Assembly: GCA_963735455.1 (NCBI GenBank)
Contig: CAVTKZ010000005.1
Coordinates: 24,471-88,470, forward strand
Length of the DNA stretch: 64,000 bases
Source of the DNA: Palsa-1033 sp963735455
Lineage (GTDB): Bacteria; Chloroflexota; Limnocylindria; Limnocylindrales; CSP1-4
Reading direction: 5' to 3'
Shown: positions 54,732 to 63,258 of the stretch, in pieces
How positions within the stretch are numbered: the first letter of the stretch is position 1
How the letters are laid out: every line of letters starts with the position of its first letter
Program-made: the position numbers and the translations under genes
Notes under the pieces: model-generated
What the model was told of the DNA's origin: nothing
Seen by the model: the letters and a program-made list of their open reading frames with translations, nothing else
Databases searched by the model: none

Positions 54732-56092
54732 CTCTCCGGGTGATCGAAGGCGGCCTGACCGACGGCCGGTCGCTGGGCCTCCTGATCCTCGGTGCGAGCG
54801 AGATCGCGACCCTCGCGGGGGGGCTGCGCAGCGGCTCGAGCCAGGACCAGCCGGACCTCCTGCGGGCTGAGCCGGGCGGCGGGTCCGAGGCGGCCGACGC
54901 CCCGATCGTGGCCACCTGGGAGGATCGGATCGTGGCGGTCGGGCCGCGGGTGCTGGTCGAGCGCAGCCTCGAGGCCCAGGAGCTACCCCTCGCCCGCTTT
55001 GCCCGGATCGATGCAGAGGGCGGGACGGTCACGCCGGGCCTGATCGACGCCCACACTCACCTGCTCTTCGGGGGCACCCGCGAGGCGGAGCTGCGCCTGC
55101 GGATGGGCGGCGCCGGCTACCTCGAGATCCTGGCGGCGGGCGGCGGGATCCTGTCGACCGTCCGGGCGACCCGGGCGGCCTCCGCCGAGGACCTCCTCGC
55201 CCACGGTCGACGCTGGCTGGAGGAGATGCTCAGCCACGGGGTCACGACGATCGAGGCGAAGTCCGGCTATGGGCTCGACCTGCCGACCGAGCTGCGCCTC
55301 CTGGAGGCCGCCTTCAACCTCGGCCGCGAGGGCCCGATCGACGTCCTGCCGACCTGGCTCGGCGCCCATGCCGTGCCCGAGGAGTTCCGCCGGCGGCGGG
55401 ACCCGGCCGAGGCGTACACCCGTCATCTCCTGGCGGAGCAGCTGCCCGGCGTCGCGGCCCAGGGCCGGGCGCGCTTCGCCGACGTGTTCTGCGAGGAGGG
55501 CGTCTTCAGCCCGGACCAGTCCCGCCGGATCCTGCTGGCCGCCGAAGCCTTCGGGATGCGGCCCCGGCTCCATGCCGACGAGCTCACCCCGTCGGGCGGC
55601 GCCGAGCTGGCGGCCGAGATCGGGGCCCTGTCGGCCGATCACCTGGCCGTCCCGTCGGCGGCCGGCATCGACGCCCTGGCCGCCGCGGCCCAGACCGAGC
55701 GGCCGGTCGTGGCCACCCTCCTGCCGGCCACCACCTGGTTCCTGATGGCCGACCACTACGGGCCGGCGAGGACGCTGATCGAGCGGGGTGTGCCCCTGGC
55801 GATCGGCTCGGACTTCAACCCCGGCACTTCGCCCACGGCCAGCCTGCCGCTGGTCATGACCATTGCCTGCCTTGAATTGAAGCTGACCCCGGCTGAGGTG
55901 CTGGCGGCGGTGACGATCAACGCGGCCCACGCCCTGGGCTTGGCTGAGGAGATCGGTTCGATCGAGCCCGGCAAGCTGGCGGACCTGACGATCTGGCGAG
56001 TGCCGAGTCACGCCCAGATCCCGTACTGGCCGGGCGCAGGGCTGGTGCGCACCGTGATCAAGCGCGGCCGGCCGGTCTACCAGCGCGGCTGA
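54728..56092 (+). CDS. hutI: imidazolonepropionase
   Basis: A 454-residue amidohydrolase converting imidazolone propionate to formiminoglutamate. Metal ligands are in TPGLIDAHTHLLFGGTRE (HxH), LHADELTPSGGAEL and AIGSDFNPGTSP. The specificity blocks RLRMGGAGYLEILAAGGGIL and TIEAKSGYGLDLPTELRLL are the standard HutI ones. The N-terminal ~90 residues include a low-complexity insert (GSSQDQPDLLRAEPGGGSEA), making it ~40 residues longer than typical. It is translationally coupled to ftcD. Confidence 0.95.
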   Translation: MTLRVIEGGLTDGRSLGLLILGASEIATLAGGLRSGSSQDQPDLLRAEPGGGSEAADAPIVATWEDRIVAVGPRVLVERSLEAQELPLARFARIDAEGGTVTPGLIDAHTHLLFGGTREAELRLRMGGAGYLEILAAGGGILSTVRATRAASAEDLLAHGRRWLEEMLSHGVTTIEAKSGYGLDLPTELRLLEAAFNLGREGPIDVLPTWLGAHAVPEEFRRRRDPAEAYTRHLLAEQLPGVAAQGRARFADVFCEEGVFSPDQSRRILLAAEAFGMRPRLHADELTPSGGAELAAEIGALSADHLAVPSAAGIDALAAAAQTERPVVATLLPATTWFLMADHYGPARTLIERGVPLAIGSDFNPGTSPTASLPLVMTIACLELKLTPAEVLAAVTINAAHALGLAEEIGSIEPGKLADLTIWRVPSHAQIPYWPGAGLVRTVIKRGRPVYQRG

Positions 56093-56095
56093 GCC

Positions 56096-57103
56096 TCAGT
56101 GGCCGGCCTCGAGCCGGCTGCGCCCATCGAGGATGAACAGGATGGCCAGCGACGGGCCGATCGTGACCGCCGCGGCGATCGTGATCACGATCAGGGCATC
56201 GAGGGTCCCGGCCGGGGCGGCAGCGGCATCGATCGTCAGTGAACCAGGCAGGACGGCCGGGAACTGGGCCACTGCCCAGCCCCACACGATCGCGGTAACG
56301 GCGGCCGCCGCGACCGGTCGGATTCCGCGCACGGCGCCACGGGCCAGGAGGACCAGGCTCGAGCTCCCGAGGGCGATCGAGGCGGCCACGAGCGGCAGCG
56401 CTCGGCCGGTCAGGCCGGCGAAAAGGCTTGGCGCATCGATCCCGAGCACGACGATGCCCAGGATTGACAGGCCGCCCACGACGAGTCCCATCGCCAGCGC
56501 CCGCTGCCGGAAGTAGCCCTCCAGATCGGGCGCCTGGCGGCGATGTGCGGCTGCCACCAGGAAGACGGCGGCAAGGTACGCGCCGGCGGCGACGGCCAGG
56601 GTTCCCACCAGCAGCGACGTCGGGTTGACCCAGCTCGTCAGCGGATCGCCGGCGGCATTGCCGGCCGGTACCCGGCCCGAGGCGATCCCACCCAGGGCAG
56701 CGCCCAGGAAGAACGGGGTGATCACCGACGAGAGGGCGAACGTGGCCCCGAAGGCCCGCCGCCCGGCCAGCCGTTGGGTCGACTTCCGGAAGGCGAAGCC
56801 CGAGCCGCGCAGGATGATCCCGAAGGCGGCCAGGGTGAGCGGCACGAACATGGTCGACATCAGGGACGAGAAGGCCAGCGGAAAGGCGCTCCATAAGATC
56901 ACCAGGTCGAAGATCAGCCAGGTGTGATTCGCTTCCCAGACGGGGCCGATCGACGCATCGATGAGGTCGCGCGGCCCCTGGCCGCGCTGGGCATCGCCCG
57001 CCAGCAGGTCCCACAAGCCGGCGCCAAAGTCGGCGCCGCCGAGGACGGCGTAGATCGTCACGCCCAGCCACAGGACCGCGGCGACGATCTCCGCCCGGGT
57101 CAT
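56096..57103 (-). CDS. cydB: cytochrome bd ubiquinol oxidase subunit II
   Basis: A 335-residue, eight-to-nine-span subunit: AVLGGADFGAGLWDLLAGDA (family start), ASIGPVWEANHTWLIFDLVI, SFPLAFSSLMSTMFVPLTL. It partners CydA in the high-affinity terminal oxidase that reduces oxygen at low tension without pumping protons. It lies ten bases downstream of cydA in the same operon. A third small subunit (CydX) is not visible. It converges on hutI. Confidence 0.95.
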   Translation of the reverse strand: MTRAEIVAAVLWLGVTIYAVLGGADFGAGLWDLLAGDAQRGQGPRDLIDASIGPVWEANHTWLIFDLVILWSAFPLAFSSLMSTMFVPLTLAAFGIILRGSGFAFRKSTQRLAGRRAFGATFALSSVITPFFLGAALGGIASGRVPAGNAAGDPLTSWVNPTSLLVGTLAVAAGAYLAAVFLVAAAHRRQAPDLEGYFRQRALAMGLVVGGLSILGIVVLGIDAPSLFAGLTGRALPLVAASIALGSSSLVLLARGAVRGIRPVAAAAVTAIVWGWAVAQFPAVLPGSLTIDAAAAPAGTLDALIVITIAAAVTIGPSLAILFILDGRSRLEAGH

Positions 57104-57113
57104 CGTGGAGCCC

Positions 57114-58472
57114 TCATTGGCTCGGCCCGTAGGGCACGTCGCCGTGGCCCGTCTCGGCCGCGTCCTGGCGGCTCATCGCGCGCAGGACCAGGACGGTCGC
57201 GCTGCCCAGGATCACGTACACGATCATCACCGCCACAAACGAGACCAGGGTTCCCGGTGCCCTGGTCACCGCGTCGCTCGTCCGCAGCAGGCCGTAGACG
57301 ACCCACGGCTGGCGGCCGACCTCGGTCACCACCCAGCCGGCTTCGAGGGCCACGACCGCGGCAATCCCGGCGGCAGCCGCGAAGCGATAGAACCAGCGAC
57401 TCGTCGGCAGCTCACGCCGGCGCAGCCAGGCCAGTCCGAACCACGCGGCAAGCGCCAGCAGCCCGAAGCCGGCGCTGAGCATCGTGTCCCAGGCGAGGTG
57501 GACGATGTCGACCGGCGGCTGGTCGGCGACGGGGACTTGGTCGAGGCCGCGGACCACCGTGTCGGTGTTGAAGCCGGCCAGCAGCGAGCCCAGGCCGGGG
57601 ATCGCCAGGCCACCCACGACCTTGCCGTCGACGAGGATCCCGCCGAGGACCACCGGCGTGTTCGGGCCCGTTGTCTGGACCAGCTCCATCGCCGCGAACT
57701 TAGCGGGCTGGTCAGTGAACACCGCCCGCGCCGCGATGTCGCCCATCCCGATCTGGAGTGGCGTGGCAATCGCCGCAACGGCAAATGGAATCATGAATCC
57801 CAGCCGGGTGTAGCGATCCATCCGGCCGCGCAACCGGCCGACGGCGTAGGTCGACGCCAGCAGGAAGCCAGTGACCATGTAGGCGGCCAGGAACATGTGG
57901 CCGGCCTCGTACCAGGTGGCGTTGTTGAAGATCACCCCGAGCGGCTGGACGTCGGTCACCTGGCCATCCGCCCCGAGAGTGAAGCCGGCCGGCTGGTTCA
58001 TCCAGGCATTGGCCGTCACGACCGAGAACGTGCCCCCAAAGCCGGCCACGGCGATCGGGATCCCGCATAGGAAGTGGGTCCAGGCCGAGAGCCGGTCCCA
58101 GCCATAGATATAGATCGCGATGAAGATCGCCTCAAGGAAGAAGAAGATCCCCTCGATCGCGAATGGGATCCCGTAGGCCGCCCCGAACCGGCCCATCAGG
58201 CCGGGCCACAGCAGGCCCATCTCGAACGACAGGATCGTGCCCGACACGGCGCCGACCGCGAAGGTCACGGCGATGATCCGGGTCCAGCGCCGGGCGAGCC
58301 GCAGGGCATCGGCGTCGCCGTAGCGGATCGCCCGCCAGTTGGCGATCAGCAGGAGGGTCGGGAAGGCGACCCCCAGGCAGGCGAGGACGATGTGGAACCC
58401 GAGGGTCACCGCCATCTGGTCGCGCGCCGCGAGCAGATTGGCCGGTGGGAGCGGGTCGAGGCCGAAGAGCAT
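57114..58472 (-). CDS. cydA: cytochrome bd ubiquinol oxidase subunit I
   Basis: A 452-residue heme-binding subunit. It shows LLAARDQMAVTLGFHIVLAC (a heme-ligand His helix), SGTILSFEMGLLWPGLMGRF, PFAIEGIFFFLEAIFIAIYI and the shorter Q-loop form seen in Gram-positive and Chloroflexota enzymes. Its length matches that class rather than the ~520-residue E. coli form. The C-terminal tail is cytoplasmic. It is the first gene of cydAB, with TAGCCT seven bases before the ATG. Confidence 0.95.
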   Translation of the reverse strand: MLFGLDPLPPANLLAARDQMAVTLGFHIVLACLGVAFPTLLLIANWRAIRYGDADALRLARRWTRIIAVTFAVGAVSGTILSFEMGLLWPGLMGRFGAAYGIPFAIEGIFFFLEAIFIAIYIYGWDRLSAWTHFLCGIPIAVAGFGGTFSVVTANAWMNQPAGFTLGADGQVTDVQPLGVIFNNATWYEAGHMFLAAYMVTGFLLASTYAVGRLRGRMDRYTRLGFMIPFAVAAIATPLQIGMGDIAARAVFTDQPAKFAAMELVQTTGPNTPVVLGGILVDGKVVGGLAIPGLGSLLAGFNTDTVVRGLDQVPVADQPPVDIVHLAWDTMLSAGFGLLALAAWFGLAWLRRRELPTSRWFYRFAAAAGIAAVVALEAGWVVTEVGRQPWVVYGLLRTSDAVTRAPGTLVSFVAVMIVYVILGSATVLVLRAMSRQDAAETGHGDVPYGPSQ

Positions 58473-58479
58473 CGCTGAG

Positions 58480-58485
58480 AGGCTA
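58480..58485 (-). promoter_or_regulatory. -10 hexamer of a leaderless-type promoter (cydA)
   Basis: TAGCCT lies seven bases before the ATG at 58472. It overlaps the 3' end of the adjacent metallo-beta-lactamase gene. Confidence 0.5.
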
Positions 58486-59148
58486 CTGCTTGCCGCGCGA
58501 CTCCAGCAGGACGACAGTCGTCTCCTCGGGTAGGGCCGACATCGCGATCTGGAGCTTGGGCTGGGCCGGGCCGGGCGCCCCGCCCATCTCGTGGAAGAAC
58601 TTGGCCAGCGCCTCGTCGCAGTCCCGCTCGTCGTCGCAGACGGGCATCGGGACCACGATCCGCGGGTCGAGCTGGGCGATCAGCTCCGCCGCCCGGGTGG
58701 CGCTCAGGTTGCCGCCGATCGGGACGCAAGCGATGTCGACCGAGCCGATGTCGCCCAGCTTCTCCTCGGTCAAGAGGTGGCCGATGTCACCGAGGTGGAT
58801 CGTGTGCATCTGGTCGAGCTCGACCACAAACGCCGTTTGGCGGCTGGCCCGTTGGTCGTCCCGGTAGGTTCGTACCCCGGTCAACAGGACATGGCGGATC
58901 TCGTACTCGCCGGGTCCGTCGAGGATGAACGCCTGCTCGAGGCTGCCGGGGACCAGGGTCTTGCCGTCGCGCGCCGTCTTGCCCTTGGCTCGGGGCAGGG
59001 GGGCGTCGTCGGGATGGCTGTAGGTCACGATCTCGGCCGTGATGCCCCGGCCTGTCGGTCCGACCACCGACTGGTACGGGTCGGCGACGACTACCGCGTC
59101 ACGGCCTTTGAGCCGGACGCAGGTGCGCCCGTACCAGGTCAGTTCCAT
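58483..59148 (-). CDS. UlaG-like metallo-beta-lactamase-fold hydrolase
   Basis: A 221-residue protein: MELTWYGRTCVRLKGRDAVV, IVTYSHPDDAPLPRAKG, GPGEYEIRHVLLTGVRTYRD, IHLGDIGHLLTEEKLGDIG and PRIVVPMPVCDD. The pattern matches the MBL-like group found in Thermotogota and Chloroflexota. The usual THxHxDH is reduced to YSHPDDA, so metal binding may be altered. Its substrate is unknown. CAGAAT lies seven bases before the ATG. Confidence 0.8.
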   Translation of the reverse strand: MELTWYGRTCVRLKGRDAVVVADPYQSVVGPTGRGITAEIVTYSHPDDAPLPRAKGKTARDGKTLVPGSLEQAFILDGPGEYEIRHVLLTGVRTYRDDQRASRQTAFVVELDQMHTIHLGDIGHLLTEEKLGDIGSVDIACVPIGGNLSATRAAELIAQLDPRIVVPMPVCDDERDCDEALAKFFHEMGGAPGPAQPKLQIAMSALPEETTVVLLESRGKQ

Positions 59149-59155
59149 TGGCTCG

Positions 59156-59161
59156 ATTCTG
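59156..59161 (-). promoter_or_regulatory. -10-like hexamer before the UlaG-like gene
   Basis: CAGAAT lies seven bases before the ATG at 59148. Confidence 0.35.
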
Positions 59162-59224
59162 ACAGATGCCGCTCACCCGCGCCTCAACCCGGAGCGCCAG
59201 TCGGCGCGGTCCCGGGAAAAGGGA

Positions 59225-59259
59225 GACCGGGAGCGCCTGCCCAATCGGCGCTCCCGGTC
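59225..59259. repeat. 13-base-pair perfect hairpin
   Basis: GACCGGGAGCGCC pairs with GGCGCTCCCGGTC around a nine-base loop. Read on the minus strand it is followed by TCCCTTTTCCC, a weak T tract, so it could attenuate transcription entering the UlaG-like gene from outside. It might also be part of a small RNA. Confidence 0.55.
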
Positions 59260-59460
59260 GGAGGGAGGGAGGTGGAACGCGTCCTACGGTTCCGGCGCTA
59301 ACGGTATGGCCCGGTGATTCAGGCACAACGCGCCGTTTGATTAAGAAAGGGACACGCTCAACGGCGTAGCCCGGATCAGGCCGCTGGCGATCGATTCGTC
59401 GAACCGGTCATGGGACGACCGGGTGGCGGCAGATCCGGGTCGAGGTGCCACAATCGGTCG

Positions 59461-60753
59461 ATGGCTCTTCGCGACCGCCGCCGGCTCGCCGCGCTCGCGC
59501 TGGTCGCCGTCCTGCTGGCTGCCTGCGGGTCGAGCCCCGCGCCTGCGGCCAGCCCCAGCTCGGTCCAGCCCACGCCCGGTGCCTCCACCGTGCCGGTCCC
59601 GACGGCCACCCCAGGACCGACGCTCAGCAACGACCAGATCGTGGCCGCCATCGAGTCGTCGGTCCAGCAGATCCGCGGCCTCACCAAGAGGTCGGACGTG
59701 AAGCAGGAGGTCCTGACCCCGGCCCAGCTGACGGCCAAGATCCAGGCCTCGTTCGACCAGACCAATCCGCCGGCCCTGGTCACCGCCAACGAGAAGCTCG
59801 AGAAGGCGCTCGGCCTGTTCCCCCTGGACGCCTCGCTCAAGGACCTCTACGTCCAGCTCCTGTCCAGCCAGGTGGCCGGCCTGTACGACCCCGATACGAA
59901 GACGATGGACGTCGTCTCGAAGTCGGGCCAGCTCGGGCCGATCGAGCAGATCAGCTACGCCCACGAGTTCGACCACGCCCTCCAGGACCAGAACTTCGGC
60001 CTCAAGAAGCTGGGCCTCGACGACACCAGCAACTCCGACCGGTCGCTCGCCCGGCTGTCGTTGCCGGAGGGCGACGCAACGCTCCTGATGAGCCTCTGGG
60101 CGCAGCAGAACCTGAGTGTCGGCGAGCTCCTCCAGATGGCCGCCGAGGCCAGCGATCCGAGCCAGACGGCAATCCTCAACGCGATGCCCGACGACCTCAG
60201 GGAGACCCTCCTCTTTCCCTACGAGCAAGGCCTGAACTGGGTGTCCAACATCCAGGCCCTCGGTGGCTGGGCAGCCGTAAATGCGGCCTACGCCACCCCG
60301 CCCGATTCGACCGAGCAGGTCCTCCACCTCGACAAGTGGGCCAGCCACGAGAAGCCGATGGTGGTCACGATCCCGGCCTCGTTGCCGGCCAGGCTGGGCA
60401 GCGGCTGGACGATGCCCCTGACTGACACGTTCGGCGAGCTCCAGGTCCGGATCTGGCTGGAGCAGGTGGGCAAGGTGGCGGTGAGCCAGGCGATCGCCGC
60501 TGCCGCCGGCTGGGGTGGCGACCGGATGGCCTTGGTCGAGAAGGGCAGCACGTTTGGGATCGTGCTCATCACGAAATGGGACACGTCCGCCGACGCAACC
60601 GAATTCGCGGCCGCGGCCGGCCCCAGCCTCAAGCTCCTGCCCTCGAGCACGGCGATGATCGACCCGGGCAGCACGAGCCAGGTCGTCCTGTTCGTCGCCT
60701 CGGACGAGGCCACGATCAACGCCCTGGCCGGCGCCCTGGGCCTGGCCGGCTAG
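59461..60753 (+). CDS. lipoprotein with HExxH metallopeptidase motif
   Basis: A 430-residue secreted protein. Signal and lipobox are ALALVAVLLAACGSS, and a Ser/Pro/Thr linker runs to ~60. Residues ~60-200 hold a helical domain ending in ISYAHEFDHALQDQNFGLKK, an HExxH zinc site with LPEGDATLLMSLWAQ about 30 residues on, the expected place for a third Glu ligand. A second domain (~290-430) begins with FGELQVRIWLEQ. It resembles uncharacterised membrane-anchored proteases of Chloroflexota. The start is at the ATG immediately before the signal peptide. Confidence 0.82.
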   Translation: MALRDRRRLAALALVAVLLAACGSSPAPAASPSSVQPTPGASTVPVPTATPGPTLSNDQIVAAIESSVQQIRGLTKRSDVKQEVLTPAQLTAKIQASFDQTNPPALVTANEKLEKALGLFPLDASLKDLYVQLLSSQVAGLYDPDTKTMDVVSKSGQLGPIEQISYAHEFDHALQDQNFGLKKLGLDDTSNSDRSLARLSLPEGDATLLMSLWAQQNLSVGELLQMAAEASDPSQTAILNAMPDDLRETLLFPYEQGLNWVSNIQALGGWAAVNAAYATPPDSTEQVLHLDKWASHEKPMVVTIPASLPARLGSGWTMPLTDTFGELQVRIWLEQVGKVAVSQAIAAAAGWGGDRMALVEKGSTFGIVLITKWDTSADATEFAAAAGPSLKLLPSSTAMIDPGSTSQVVLFVASDEATINALAGALGLAG

Positions 60754-60763
60754 GAGCCAGCCG

Positions 60764-62455
60764 CTACATCGACTCTGGAGCGGAGATTCCGAGCAGGGCC
60801 AGGGCGTTGGCCAGGGTGATCTTGGCCGCCGAGACGAGCGCCAGGCGAGCCCGCGAGCGGTCCGGATCGGCCGGATCGACGACCTTCGCGTCGCGATAGA
60901 AAGCGTGGAACGCGGTCGCCAGCTCGGTCGCGAAGGCGGTGATCCCCTGCGATTCCTCGAGCGCCGCGGCGTCCTCGACCACCTCCGGCAGGCGCACGAC
61001 CTGGCGGGCCAGGAGGCCCTCGGCCGAATCGGCAATCGCCGGACCAACCGACCCGGCCGGGACGAGACCGGCCTCGGCGGCCCGGCGCAGGATCGAGGCG
61101 ATCCGGGCGTGGGCGTACTGGACGTAGTAGACCGGGTTCTCGCTTGACTGCTTCTTGGCCAGCTCGATGTCGAAGTCGATCCCCGAGGTCGGTCCGCGCG
61201 AGGCAAAGAACCAGCGCGCGGCGTCGACGCCGACCTCGTCGAGGAGGTGGTCGAGGGTGATGAACGTGCCGGCCCGCTTGCTCATCGAGACCTCGACGCC
61301 ATCGACGATGAAGCGGACCCAGGCGATCAGCAGCATCCGCACGGCTTCCTTGTCGTAGCCCATCGCCTCGGCGGCGTTGCGCACCCGGGCGACGGTGCCG
61401 TGATGGTCGGCGCCCCAGATGTAGATCAGCTCCTCGAAGCCGCGGCTGAACTTCTCGGTGAGGTAACCGATGTCCGAGGCGAAATAGGTCGGCTCGCCGT
61501 TGCTGCGCAGGATCACCCGATCCTTGTCGTCGCCGAACGCGGTCGAGCGGAACCAGGTCGCGCCGTCCTGTTCGTAGACGTGGCCGCCGGCCCGCAGCCG
61601 CTCGATCGCCCGGCCGACCCAGCCCTCTGTGTGCAGCGAGCCCTCGCTCTTCCAGACGTCGAAGTGGACGCCGAGGTGGGCCAGGCTGGCCTCGATCCCG
61701 GTCCGGACGGCGCCGGCCGCCCAGGCACCCACGACCTCCGCCGGATCGGCGCCCGGCGCCTGGGCGGCAGCCAGGACCGCGTCCGGCAGCTCGTCGGCCA
61801 GGGCCTGGGTGTAGTCGCCGTGGTAGCCGTCCTCCGGGACGGGCTGGTTCGTGCGCAGGGCGAAGACCGTCGCCCCGAGCTTGCCGATCTGGGCACCGGA
61901 ATCGTTGAAGTAATACTCGCGGGCGACCGTGTGACCGCCGGCCTCGAGGATCCGGCACAGGACGTCGCCGACGAACGCGCCGCGGGCATTGCCGATCGTC
62001 AGCGGCCCGGTCGGATTGGCCGATACGAACTCCACGTTGATCCTGCGCGGGCTGGCGGCCGCGACCCGCCCCCAGCTCGCCGGCTCGGCCAGGATCCCGG
62101 TGACGAGGCCATCGAGCGCGGCGTCGGCCAGGCGGAGATTGATGAACCCCGGTGGTGCGACGTCAACCGTCGCGATCGGCGTCCCCGTCGGGTCCGAGGC
62201 GACCTCCCGGCTGAGCTCGGCGGAGATCGCCTTGGCGATCTCGAGAGGGGCCCGGCGCAGGGGCCGCGCGAGCTTCATCGCCAGGTTCGTGGCCAGGTCG
62301 CCGTAGTCGGGGTTGGCCGGACGCGAGACCTCGACGGACACCGCTTCGCCCGGCTCGACGAGGCTCCCCGAATGGATCGCAGCCGCCAGCGCCCGCTCGA
62401 TCGCGGCGATCGCCGCGCTGCGCAGGGTGGACCGGCTCGTCTCCTGGGGGATCAC
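60764..62455 (-). CDS. argS: arginyl-tRNA synthetase
   Basis: A 563-residue class I synthetase. It has the N-terminal additional domain (VEVSRPANPDYGDLATNLAM), the HIGH-like motif NPTGPLTIGNARGAF, IYIWGADHHGTVARVRNAAE, the KMSKS-like SMSKRAGTFITL, and the anticodon-binding DALR domain with NPVYYVQYAHARIASIL. GTG 62455 gives the family length and has TACCAT seven bases upstream. The longer open frame reaching 62782 overlaps the next gene and is rejected. Confidence 0.96.
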   Translation of the reverse strand: MIPQETSRSTLRSAAIAAIERALAAAIHSGSLVEPGEAVSVEVSRPANPDYGDLATNLAMKLARPLRRAPLEIAKAISAELSREVASDPTGTPIATVDVAPPGFINLRLADAALDGLVTGILAEPASWGRVAAASPRRINVEFVSANPTGPLTIGNARGAFVGDVLCRILEAGGHTVAREYYFNDSGAQIGKLGATVFALRTNQPVPEDGYHGDYTQALADELPDAVLAAAQAPGADPAEVVGAWAAGAVRTGIEASLAHLGVHFDVWKSEGSLHTEGWVGRAIERLRAGGHVYEQDGATWFRSTAFGDDKDRVILRSNGEPTYFASDIGYLTEKFSRGFEELIYIWGADHHGTVARVRNAAEAMGYDKEAVRMLLIAWVRFIVDGVEVSMSKRAGTFITLDHLLDEVGVDAARWFFASRGPTSGIDFDIELAKKQSSENPVYYVQYAHARIASILRRAAEAGLVPAGSVGPAIADSAEGLLARQVVRLPEVVEDAAALEESQGITAFATELATAFHAFYRDAKVVDPADPDRSRARLALVSAAKITLANALALLGISAPESM

Positions 62456-62462
62456 GCTCGGA

Positions 62463-62468
62463 ATGGTA
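62463..62468 (-). promoter_or_regulatory. -10 hexamer of a leaderless-type promoter (argS)
   Basis: TACCAT lies seven bases before the GTG at 62455. Confidence 0.5.
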
Positions 62469-62508
62469 GCCGAGGCCCCACCACCAGGACGGCTTGGAGC
62501 GGCGGCGC

Positions 62509-63258
62509 CTAGAGGTCGAACCGATCGCCGGGATCGACCAGCGTCGCCGCGATCCCACCCGCGGCCCGGGTCGTCGCGGCTTCGGTTGCCGCCCGGTCGC
62601 GGCCGGACAGGAGGTGGGTGAGCAGGATCCTGCTGGCCCCGGCGCCGGCGGCCAGCGCCCCGACGTCGTCGGCGTCGAGGTGGAAGGCACCATGCGGCAC
62701 GGGTCCCAGCCCGAACGAGACCTCCGACAGGAGGACATCCCCGGACTGGATCAGCGGCCGCAGCTCGGCGGCCTCGCCGCAATCGCCGGAATAGACCAGC
62801 CCCGGGCCGGTCGAGGCCGCGACCCGAAACGCGTACGAATCGTCGGTGTGGGTCACCTTGCGCGCCTCGATCCGGAGCTCACCGACATCACGCCGGAGCC
62901 CGTCCGAGAGGGGCACGACGTCGAGCGACTCGGCGCTGAACCCGGGCTGGCCAAGCAGGGCATCGAGCCGCTCGACGAGGGCGCCGGGCGCGAGCACCGT
63001 GACCCGGCGGGGCGGACGGAACTCGTAGCGCAGGTAGTGCCGGAGTGGCACGAGGTCGATGAAGTGGTCCGGATGGAGGTGGCTGATCGCGATCGCCGAG
63101 AGTGTCGACGGCTCGAGCGTGCCGGCCAGGTTGGCGAACGCGCCGTGGCCGAGGTCCAGGAGCACGGATGTTTGGCCTGATCGCAGGAGATAGCCCGCCC
63201 CGACCGCGCTGGCCCGGTCGGTGTAGGCCGGCCCGGCGCCGATCACGGTCAGCTTCAT
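62509..63258 (-). CDS. RNase Z-like metallo-beta-lactamase-fold hydrolase
   Basis: A 249-residue protein with MKLTVIGAGPAYTDR, SVLLDLGHGAFANLAG, the zinc motif ISHLHPDHFIDLVPLRHYLR (HxHxDH), VYSGDCGEAAEL (bridging Asp) and a final RILLTHLLSG. The order fits the RNase Z/phosphonate-metabolism-like group of MBL hydrolases. It lacks the long exosite arm of RNase Z, so tRNA processing is not assured. The ATG overlaps the stop of the PHP gene, so they share a transcript. Confidence 0.85.
   Translation of the reverse strand: MKLTVIGAGPAYTDRASAVGAGYLLRSGQTSVLLDLGHGAFANLAGTLEPSTLSAIAISHLHPDHFIDLVPLRHYLRYEFRPPRRVTVLAPGALVERLDALLGQPGFSAESLDVVPLSDGLRRDVGELRIEARKVTHTDDSYAFRVAASTGPGLVYSGDCGEAAELRPLIQSGDVLLSEVSFGLGPVPHGAFHLDADDVGALAAGAGASRILLTHLLSGRDRAATEAATTRAAGGIAATLVDPGDRFDL

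Larger units (their letters stand above)
59149..59460. other. 312-base divergent region with a strong hairpin
   Basis: This gap separates the UlaG-like gene (minus) from the HExxH lipoprotein gene (plus). It contains the hexamer at 59156 and the 13-base-pair hairpin at 59225-59259. No further open frame with coding character is visible. Confidence 0.5.

Noticed and set aside
62456..62782. N-terminal extension of argS to 62782
   Set aside because: The extra ~109 codons are Arg/Ala/Gly-rich, overlap the downstream end of the MBL gene, and are not part of any ArgS; GTG 62455 gives normal length.
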